Assembly (NCBI GenBank): GCA_900766925.1
Contig: CAAFXG010000333.1
Location: forward strand, 1 to 6,580
Length of the DNA: 6,580 bases
Direction: 5' to 3'
DNA from: Lachnospiraceae bacterium
GTDB taxonomy: Bacteria; Bacillota; Clostridia; Lachnospirales; Lachnospiraceae
How positions within the stretch are numbered: the stretch's first letter is position 1; each line of letters opens with the position of its first letter. This document shows, piece by piece, positions 1 to 5,024 of this stretch. The position numbers and the translations under genes are program-made. A model generated the notes under the pieces. That model worked only from the letters and a program-made list of their open reading frames with translations, made no database searches and had not been told where the DNA came from.

Positions 1-1
1 A

Positions 2-412
2 ATCAAAAGCAGCGACTACCGTGGCAGAAAAATCGTGCTGTACAGTTATCCCAAAGCCAACACGAGCGGATGCACCGCCGAGGCTTGTTCGCTGCAGGCC
101 CACAAGGAAGAACTGCAGGCTGCCGGATATGAAATCATCGGAGTGAGCAAAGACAAGCAGGCGCTGCAAAAGAAATTTGCCAATGCCCAGGGGCTGACTT
201 TCCCGCTCATTGCCGACACAGAAACCTCTCTGCTGCAGGAGCTGGGCTGCTGGGGTGAGAAGGTGGCTTGCGGACGACGCACCATAGGCACGCTGCGCAC
301 CACATACTTGGTGGATGAGCAGGGCGTGATTGAAAAGATATTCACGCCCAAGGAAATCAAAGCATACAAGAACGATATGTATAAGTTGATGGCTGACTCT
401 GGGTGCTTGTAA
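2..412 (+). CDS. bcp: Thioredoxin-dependent thiol peroxidase (Bcp/PrxQ-type peroxiredoxin), 5' end missing
   Basis: This is the C-terminal 136 residues of a bacterioferritin-comigratory-protein peroxiredoxin, a cytoplasmic enzyme that reduces hydrogen and alkyl peroxides using a cysteine recycled by thioredoxin. The reading frame is open from base 2. It begins just before the conserved SDYRG..IVLYSYPK strand, so roughly 20-25 N-terminal residues lie outside the window. The active site is SGCTAEAC: the first Cys is the expected peroxidatic residue, and the second, five residues on, matches the resolving Cys of the PrxQ subgroup. Other family marks are GVSKD, FPLIADTE, CWGEK and the late TTYLVDEQGVIE strand with FTPKEIK. 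GC content is well above that of all downstream genes, so it is probably host chromosome. The tail after TPKEIK (KNDMYKLMADSGCL) seems slightly different from the ends I remember; this could matter if the element inserted close to the stop codon. The family call is firm. Confidence 0.93.
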   Translation: MKSSDYRGRKIVLYSYPKANTSGCTAEACSLQAHKEELQAAGYEIIGVSKDKQALQKKFANAQGLTFPLIADTETSLLQELGCWGEKVACGRRTIGTLRTTYLVDEQGVIEKIFTPKEIKAYKNDMYKLMADSGCL

Positions 413-448
413 ATCAACAATTTATCTAAATATTCACATGTAAATACC

Positions 449-496
449 AAAAGGAGGTGAGAGCATTCTATTAAAAGTAATGCTTTCACCTCTTTT
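449..496 (+). terminator. Strong hairpin terminator after bcp, probably bidirectional
   Basis: The arm at 449-467 (AAAAGGAGGTGAGAGCATT) pairs with 479-496 (AATGCTTTCACCTCTTTT) with one bulged G and one G-U pair around an 11-nt loop. A T-rich run follows (CTTTAT). It lies 36 nt after the bcp stop codon. It also lies just past the end of the convergent recombinase gene, whose stop is at 514-516. In that direction the stem also ends in a C-C-T-T-T-T run, so it could stop both transcripts. It sits where GC-rich flank meets AT-rich element. Confidence 0.8.
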
Positions 497-513
497 CTTT
501 ATGCCTTAAAAAC

Positions 514-2328
514 TCACTCTACGGTATCTGTTGCGGTTGTTTGCGCATCTGATTCTTCTGCATTTTCAGCCCTATTGATACAATTTTCATAATTGTAAGT
601 TGGAAAATTCTTACAAAAAAATTCTTTGTCCTGTAAACATTCCTCTATCATAAATTTCACAGCAAACGTAGTCGGATAGTTTTCGTCAATTTTGAACAGC
701 TCCTGACTATTACTATCATCCCTTATAATATTTTGAAAACCATAAGGAACAACGAGACCATTTGGATCTATTCTGAAAACTCGAATTCCTTTCTTTGCCC
801 ACATAAAGTATAGATAATATACTATTGTTCCATCACTCATAACTACCGTTAGTTTAGCCGTTTTTTTGTCCTTAACCATCAACTGTTCTGCATATACTAC
901 ACTAATATGTTGATGAACAATATCATACATTTCCTTTTCATCTGAAATGTTATCGGTTGTAAACATTGCAGCTTTTATTTTGTCAAGACATGATACAGAG
1001 TTTTCCATGTCATATATAAGCTTATTACATTTTGCTATATCATCTTCATAAGATAGTATTTGCTGTTTAATGGTCACAACTTCAATATCCACTTTAGAAA
1101 GCTTTGAGTCTCTTATTTTCTTATCATATATACCATCAATGTACCCCTCATGAATACGAAGCTTTTTATTCTCAATATCATTCAAGAGTCTTTTTGATTC
1201 GTTTATCTTTTGATTAAGAACCTCTATACTGTTCATATACTCATCTTTATTCTCTGATGAAAGATTGTAAAGATACACTATATGGGCTTCACTGGCGATC
1301 CTCCATAAAAGACCGTCGATTACATGAACACCAATATTGATACTATTATCGCAGACTTCATTATCCACAGCATAATCATAGATTGCTCTTTGCGAGTGCT
1401 TAAAGCAATGATATGTTTTTGCTTGAGCGACAAAATTATAACCGCAGACAGGACACTTTATAAGTTTAATACCAAAATAATGATACTTTGTTGCCTTGGG
1501 TTGTTGAGTCATATTATTCTTCATAACCTGTTGACATCGGTCGAATAATTCCTTGCTGATAATAGGGTCATAAATTCTATCGCAGCCATACTTGCTACTA
1601 TAGCCAATATATGATGTGTCGTGAATAAGGTTTCTAATGAAGTGATAACTAACCCATTCGCCATTAGCTTTTTTTATTCCTCTTGCTCTTAAATCCTTTG
1701 CCAAAGTCATCGTTGACCATTTCCCTGTTGCAAATTCATTATAGATGAGTAGTATAAGTTCATAGTCCGAACTGTCATAGTCTATAACAATATAGTTATT
1801 TTCATCTACTTTATATCCAGTCTTAATGTGAATGCCACCATTGTATTTCTTGTTCTGGGCATTACGTTTTTTCCCACGTACCATTTTCTCAAACATTTCC
1901 TGGGTGTCAAACTTCACCATGGCAGCAAATATAGCCCAAGCAATCTCTGCACTGGCTGACACCTTACCTGTTTGTAGATCCTCAAAAAGAGTAATAGTAG
2001 GGTTCTTGATGAAAACTTGAATTCTATTAGCAATAAACCATTCTTTCATTTCCATCAATTTGCTTTCGATTCGACCTAATCTATTCAAATGCCAGAATGC
2101 TATCGCTTTAATCGAAGGAGTTGATTTTATCTTCGTCTGAATGTCTTCCAGCATTTGAATATACTTGTTGTTCAGTTTTCTTGCCGAGGCTCCTGCAACT
2201 TCTATCCATTCTATATTTTCTTCTGCATAGCCTATGGATTTACAGAAGGAAAGCATTTCCTGTTTTTGACTTTCAGTTTCTTGACGTTCTGTAGAAACTC
2301 GAATAGCACATAATATCGTTTTATTCAT
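514..2328 (-). CDS. Large serine recombinase (site-specific integrase/resolvase family)
   Basis: This 604-residue protein is a large serine recombinase, which cuts two DNA sites through a phosphoserine link and rejoins them to integrate or excise an element. The N-terminal catalytic domain (about 4-150) shows IRVSTERQ with nucleophile Ser12 and Arg10, and the FWHLNRLGR strand with Arg83 and Arg86. Next come helix E (DTQEMFEKMVRGKKR, about 141-155) and the DNA-binding recombinase domain (about 157-300, with GGIHIKTGY). A zinc ribbon has Cys292, Cys295, Cys308 and Cys326. A Lys/Glu-rich predicted coiled coil (about 360-455) and a C-terminal region follow. The frame stays open 33 codons further upstream, but a -7 promoter box lies inside that extension, so I start at ATG 2326-2328, which also gives the usual protein start just before the catalytic strand. 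It sits at the GC boundary beside the host gene, as integrases usually do. It appears intact. The element it moves and its target site are not known. Confidence 0.92.
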   Translation of the reverse strand: MNKTILCAIRVSTERQETESQKQEMLSFCKSIGYAEENIEWIEVAGASARKLNNKYIQMLEDIQTKIKSTPSIKAIAFWHLNRLGRIESKLMEMKEWFIANRIQVFIKNPTITLFEDLQTGKVSASAEIAWAIFAAMVKFDTQEMFEKMVRGKKRNAQNKKYNGGIHIKTGYKVDENNYIVIDYDSSDYELILLIYNEFATGKWSTMTLAKDLRARGIKKANGEWVSYHFIRNLIHDTSYIGYSSKYGCDRIYDPIISKELFDRCQQVMKNNMTQQPKATKYHYFGIKLIKCPVCGYNFVAQAKTYHCFKHSQRAIYDYAVDNEVCDNSINIGVHVIDGLLWRIASEAHIVYLYNLSSENKDEYMNSIEVLNQKINESKRLLNDIENKKLRIHEGYIDGIYDKKIRDSKLSKVDIEVVTIKQQILSYEDDIAKCNKLIYDMENSVSCLDKIKAAMFTTDNISDEKEMYDIVHQHISVVYAEQLMVKDKKTAKLTVVMSDGTIVYYLYFMWAKKGIRVFRIDPNGLVVPYGFQNIIRDDSNSQELFKIDENYPTTFAVKFMIEECLQDKEFFCKNFPTYNYENCINRAENAEESDAQTTATDTVE

Positions 2329-2364
2329 TCGGAATATTTTAGAAAATGTTGAGAAATTAAAATA

Positions 2365-2398
2365 CAAAGATACTACATTCTTGCTTAACTTACGCAAA
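2365..2398 (-). promoter_or_regulatory. Proximal promoter of the recombinase gene
   Basis: On the minus strand, TATCTTTG (2365-2372) matches the Bacteroidota -7 consensus TAnnTTTG exactly. A TTTG (2395-2398) lies 22 nt upstream as a possible -33 element, slightly further than in the two module promoters at 2609 and 4371. The predicted transcript start, around 2358-2362, leaves an A/T-rich leader of about 30 nt before the ATG at 2328. This promoter is the main reason to choose that start rather than the one 33 codons upstream. Confidence 0.7.
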
Positions 2399-2420
2399 AT
2401 CAACAAGTTATTTTCCAACT

Positions 2421-2448
2421 TTCTCACAAAAATGCGATTGTGTGAGAA
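2421..2448. repeat. 28-bp perfect inverted repeat upstream of the recombinase promoter (operator or recombination site candidate)
   Basis: TTCTCACA (2421-2428) and TGTGAGAA (2441-2448) form a perfect 8-bp inverted repeat with a 12-bp spacer. It begins 22 bp upstream of the recombinase -33 element. Neither strand has a T-run after it, so a terminator is unlikely. The 28-bp size and symmetry suit a dimer-binding operator. They also suit a serine recombinase crossover site, where two subunits bind each side of a central dinucleotide (here GC at 2434-2435). The sequence does not separate these options. Confidence 0.5.
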
Positions 2449-2463
2449 TAATTTTGTAAGAAG

Positions 2464-2580
2464 CTAATAATGAGCGATATAGCAAAAAGCACAAAAATCA
2501 CATATTTCCAGAATGTATTGTCCGGATTGCATTTTTCGTACAATTTGAATGTGTAAACCTGGTGGTGAGTTTATTGCCAT
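2464..2580 (-). CDS. Possible 38-codon small protein with CxxCxxC motif, or a leader/non-coding transcript
   Basis: An ATG (2578-2580) opens a 38-codon frame ending in TAG (2464-2466). It lies about 22 nt after the predicted start of a transcript from the promoter at 2609-2616. The peptide starts MAINSPPGLHIQIVRKMQ and ends with EICDFCAFCYIAHY, so it has three cysteines in a CxxCxxC arrangement near the C-terminus. I do not recognise it. No terminator is seen between it and the recombinase start 135 bp further on, so the two may share a transcript. The evidence for translation is only promoter position and start placement; codon use over 38 codons is not informative. It could equally be a non-coding leader of the recombinase transcript or a remnant of a lost gene. 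Confidence 0.3.
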   Translation of the reverse strand: MAINSPPGLHIQIVRKMQSGQYILEICDFCAFCYIAHY

Positions 2581-2607
2581 AATCGAGAGATATAAGTTAA
2601 TTATGGC
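2576..2607 (-). promoter_or_regulatory. Inverted repeat at the 5' end of the leftward transcript, covering the small ORF's start codon
   Basis: GCCATAAT (2576-2583) and ATTATGGC (2600-2607) form a perfect 8-bp inverted repeat with a 16-nt spacer. The predicted transcript start of the 2609 promoter (about 2602-2605) falls in the first arm. The ATG of the 38-codon ORF falls in the second. In RNA, the very 5' end could pair with the start codon and limit translation. In DNA, the repeat could be an operator over the start site. With 8 bp and no covariation data, function is uncertain. Confidence 0.4.
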
Positions 2608-2687
2608 GCAAAGTTATAGTGCTTTTACAAGGTATGCAAGGCACACTAAATGACGATAAATGGAAACACCTGGTCGCTAAATAGAAA
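2605..2687 (-). promoter_or_regulatory. Leftward promoter with upstream repeat module, copy 1
   Basis: On the minus strand, TAACTTTG (2609-2616) is an exact TAnnTTTG -7 box with TTG (2637-2639) 20 nt upstream. Upstream of it are direct repeats: ATTTAGCG (2675-2682), TTTATCG (2654-2660) and ATTTAGTG (2644-2651). Seen on the plus strand, the first two appear as CGATAAATGGAAAC (2654-2667) and CGCTAAATAGAAAC (2675-2688), 21 bp apart with two mismatches. The whole 83-bp block aligns without gaps to the block at 4300-4382 on the other strand, 55 of 83 positions identical. It points toward the small ORF and the recombinase and starts just past the terminator of the unknown gene at 2744. I infer a shared activator or repressor site. 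Confidence 0.65.
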
Positions 2688-2697
2688 CCTTATAGAG

Positions 2698-2727
2698 ACT
2701 AAAAAAGAGCCACCGTAGCGACTCTTT
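2698..2727 (-). terminator. Intrinsic terminator of the 469-residue gene, with a UACG tetraloop
   Basis: Read on the minus strand, AAAGAGTCGC (2718-2727) pairs with GTGGCTCTTT (2704-2713) in a continuous 10-bp stem with two G-U pairs. The loop is TACG closed by C-G, the very stable UNCG tetraloop class. A TTTTTT run overlaps the end of the stem and continues past it. It begins 16 nt after the stop codon of the gene ending at 2744, so assignment to that gene is clear. Confidence 0.88.
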
Positions 2728-2743
2728 CTCTTTGTTATTCTTT

Positions 2744-4153
2744 TTATCTCTCAACTGGATGCCAATTTAGATTACACTCCTTGAAAATAGACTTGACATC
2801 TTCACTGTCCTCTGTTTTTGCTCGGTATGAAGATAGGTTTGTTTGTTCACCAAAAAATTTTAAAAACGTTCTATAAGGAGGACGTTCTTCTCTATAATAT
2901 AAATGATCTGCCAACTCCTTTATTTTCTTGTAAGGGCATATTCTTTTTATAGCCCAATCATTACTTAAATCGACAGGAGTACCTAAACCAGATAAACGAT
3001 AAATGAACAATGCCTTTGGGGTATTTACGTCTATCCACCTTTTTTCAATTAAACAAGAATGGAGCTTTGACAACGACTCATATTTAGTCGCATTGTTATT
3101 GTCCTTAAACAAGTTATTATCAACGGCAAGAAACCAGTCTTTATGTTCTTTATTCTCATCCTTAGTTAGGACCAATGGCTTTGGTTCAATGGCATCAAGT
3201 GCAAACATTGGAGTGATGCCTGTTTCTTCCACATATTTTGCATATTCAGAACAGAAGAGACTTCCATATTCATAGTTGTTTAAGAACTCAATGAATTTTG
3301 CCGTTCTCATCGGATCCTTACAAATTAACTTGACATCATTTTCAAATATCAAGCTTTTTCCTTTATTATCATATAAGGTATAATAACATATAAAGGCGTT
3401 GAGAGCCACAGCATAGAAGGTCTCATCCTTATCTTGTTTATCCATTGGCGTTCTTTGCTCCAATAGCAACACTTGGTCTGCTTTATTCTTTGTTGAAGCA
3501 TCCCATAATTGATACTCTTGTGAAAAACATCCAACAGTATATTTTGAGGCTTTCCATGTTTTTATGAATTGCTGATTGGAAAGAGAGTTCTTGGCTGACT
3601 TTTCTATTTCCATTTCAAGTAAAGAAGCATTCATAAAAACACCTAAGTCCCTTAGTCTATCCTCATTCATTATAAAATCGGGAATAGAATTCTCATCACT
3701 ATGTGGGGTTTTGAGAAAATTTATAAGTTCTGCTTGTTGCTCTTTAGAAATGTTATACAGCTTAACAAAAGCATTAAAATATTTCTCATTATTTAGAAAA
3801 GTGCTAATGCCAACTCTAGTAACCGAACTTTCCTCTGTCTCTAAATTTCCGGATAGGAAACTCAACTCTATGGTGTGAATATCTACATGGCTCATAGCAT
3901 CCGCTGCAACTTTCAATGGATCTATTGAAAAAATTGCATCTATGTATTGCTTAGCTAATGTAACAGTCAAGAGGCACTTCTCCTTGTCTGTTTCTAATGC
4001 CAAGTCCTTTATGTTCTCATCACAGAGATACTGGTAAAAAGCGGATGCGATGTTAGCTATCACTTCCTTATCAAAACATGTGCCTATTACATCTAAACCA
4101 GTCGGCATAGATGCACCTTCTTTTATATATGCTGTTGAGTTAATTCGATTCAT
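2744..4153 (-). CDS. Unknown protein, 469 residues, monocistronic
   Basis: I do not recognise the function. The product is soluble-looking, mostly helical by composition, with no signal peptide, membrane segment or obvious nucleotide-binding or nuclease motif. The last 90 or so residues (about 381-469: ALFIYRLSGLG, IKELADHLYY, YRTFLKFF, then a Trp near the end) loosely recall a C-terminal module seen on many Bacteroidota hypothetical proteins and in RteC-like proteins; this is memory of a pattern, not a firm match. The frame stays open 27 codons further upstream, but a -7 box at 4174-4181 lies in that extension, so I start at ATG 4151-4153. The gene has its own promoter and a strong terminator, so it is an independent unit between two outward-facing copies of a shared promoter module. 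Self-contained cargo of this kind on an element is often a defence or regulatory gene, but nothing in the protein shows that. Confidence 0.8.
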   Translation of the reverse strand: MNRINSTAYIKEGASMPTGLDVIGTCFDKEVIANIASAFYQYLCDENIKDLALETDKEKCLLTVTLAKQYIDAIFSIDPLKVAADAMSHVDIHTIELSFLSGNLETEESSVTRVGISTFLNNEKYFNAFVKLYNISKEQQAELINFLKTPHSDENSIPDFIMNEDRLRDLGVFMNASLLEMEIEKSAKNSLSNQQFIKTWKASKYTVGCFSQEYQLWDASTKNKADQVLLLEQRTPMDKQDKDETFYAVALNAFICYYTLYDNKGKSLIFENDVKLICKDPMRTAKFIEFLNNYEYGSLFCSEYAKYVEETGITPMFALDAIEPKPLVLTKDENKEHKDWFLAVDNNLFKDNNNATKYESLSKLHSCLIEKRWIDVNTPKALFIYRLSGLGTPVDLSNDWAIKRICPYKKIKELADHLYYREERPPYRTFLKFFGEQTNLSSYRAKTEDSEDVKSIFKECNLNWHPVER

Positions 4154-4173
4154 AATAAGTATGTTTTCTGGTG

Positions 4174-4181
4174 CAAAGTTA
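4174..4181 (-). promoter_or_regulatory. -7 box of the promoter for the 469-residue gene
   Basis: TAACTTTG on the minus strand matches TAnnTTTG exactly and lies 20 nt before the ATG at 4153. No clear TTTG -33 element is visible; TTCG, 22 nt upstream, is the nearest candidate. The predicted transcript would start about 4167-4170, giving a leader of about 15 nt. Unlike the promoters at 2609 and 4371, it is not preceded by the shared 83-bp module in its own orientation, so it is probably controlled differently. Confidence 0.6.
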
Positions 4182-4282
4182 CGAATTTTTCTCTGTATAT
4201 GAACGAATTGTATTTCTGAACCGCCATTATACAATCATTTTTTATCGTAAAGCAAGACCCACTAACCAAAATTGATAGAAAA

Positions 4283-4382
4283 ATTTAGCGAAACGAACAC
4301 ATCTATTTAGTGAAAATATCTTTCTGTTTATCGGCATTTAGTATGCGTTGTTGACCATAAAACTACTTAATACCTTTGTACC
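4283..4382 (+). promoter_or_regulatory. Rightward operon promoter with upstream repeat module, copy 2
   Basis: TACCTTTG (4371-4378) is an exact -7 box, with TTG (4348-4350) 20 nt upstream. Direct repeats lead up to it: ATTTAGCG (4283-4290), ATTTAGTG (4305-4312), TTTATCG (4327-4333) and ATTTAGTA (4336-4343). From one TTTA core to the next the spacings are 22, 21 and 10 bp, so the sites fall on about the same face of the helix. Positions 4300-4382 match the minus-strand block 2605-2687 without gaps. The transcript should start near 4383-4386, with an A-rich leader of about 50 nt before the first gene. Confidence 0.7.
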
Positions 4383-4433
4383 AGCAAAACAAAAAAAACA
4401 ATATAAAAGATTACAATATAACAAGTAGAAAAA

Positions 4434-5012
4434 ATGAAAACAAAAAACGATTCATGCTGCCAATTCTATGCAGCGTTCAAAGGAGAAAGAAAACACATAA
4501 TGGAATTATTAAACCATGTGTGTATGTCAAAAGGGTTGGGAACCTACAACAACATAAATGATGCTGTAGGATCATTAAATAATGTCGAAACAAGGATGTA
4601 TGACTTCTTGTCAAAGGATGAGTTAGAAAAAGTAAGACCAGTATATCAGGTTGATGAACCTGGAGAAGAATTTGCCTTCTTTGACAGTGATACTAATTTT
4701 AAGTTGTGCAATATGGAACTAATGAAGTATGCCGACGAAGAAGAGGGTGATGAGGAGCCTTATTATTCGCTCTTTTTTTATGGCGAAACACCTGCTTGCA
4801 TACCTCTGGCATGGTTAAACAGAGTGCATGAATTATTCAATGTGTCCTCTTACTATTGTGGGGTTAGCGAAAAATGCTACGACATCGGTGAAGCAATTTT
4901 TCCTCCAATCTATAACTGCCGTATCTTGTTTGACCACACCCAGATGTTTAATCCAGAATTAACAAGGAGTGATGTAAAACAGATAGTCTATAATATATTC
5001 AAAAATCAATAA
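4434..5012 (+). CDS. Unknown acidic, cysteine-rich protein, first gene of a two-gene operon
   Basis: This gives a 192-residue soluble protein that I cannot assign to a family. It has eight cysteines (a CC pair near the N-terminus, then scattered ones including YYCGVSEKC about residues 140-150), a highly acidic stretch (ADEEEGDEEP, about 100-109) and aromatic-rich segments. There is no signal peptide or membrane segment. The cysteines might bind metal, but their spacing fits no zinc motif I know. The ATG at 4434 is the first in frame after the promoter at 4371-4378 and follows an A-rich leader typical of Bacteroidota; an in-frame ATG at 4500 is a less likely start. Only 12 bp separate its stop from the next ATG, so it is very probably co-transcribed with the ParB-like gene and may work with it. 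The acidic nature would suit a protein partner or an antagonist of a DNA-binding protein; that is inference. Confidence 0.8.
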   Translation: MKTKNDSCCQFYAAFKGERKHIMELLNHVCMSKGLGTYNNINDAVGSLNNVETRMYDFLSKDELEKVRPVYQVDEPGEEFAFFDSDTNFKLCNMELMKYADEEEGDEEPYYSLFFYGETPACIPLAWLNRVHELFNVSSYYCGVSEKCYDIGEAIFPPIYNCRILFDHTQMFNPELTRSDVKQIVYNIFKNQ

Positions 5013-5024
5013 AACATAACTATT

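Noticed and set aside
46..489. 147-codon minus-strand frame opposite the peroxiredoxin gene.
   Set aside because: It is antisense to a clearly conserved enzyme and runs across the terminator hairpin; its protein resembles nothing and is rich in Ser/Leu/Cys as antisense frames often are.
413..513. A tRNA gene as integration target at the left boundary.
   Set aside because: No cloverleaf or T-arm sequence is visible; the only strong structure is a simple hairpin terminator.
2329..2427. N-terminal extension of the recombinase by 33 residues.
   Set aside because: A consensus -7 promoter box lies inside it, and the catalytic domain already begins properly at the later ATG.
2641..2700. CRISPR-like or iteron origin array from the 21-bp spaced repeats.
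   Set aside because: Only two to four short degenerate units are present, they sit at fixed places relative to promoters, and there are no long identical repeats, cas genes or replication initiator gene.
3003..3878. Plus-strand frames of 90 and 100 codons inside the 469-residue gene.
   Set aside because: They are shadows of the minus-strand gene, with no promoter or plausible start context.
4154..4234. N-terminal extension of the 469-residue protein by 27 residues.
   Set aside because: The -7 box at 4174-4181 falls within it; the start at 4153 leaves a normal short leader.
2605..4382. Outward-facing inverted modules plus a serine recombinase as a phase-variable invertible segment.
   Set aside because: The copies are only 55/83 identical, the match is concentrated in regulatory motifs and there is no perfect inverted repeat. 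Large serine recombinases mostly integrate rather than invert. Shared regulation explains the similarity better.
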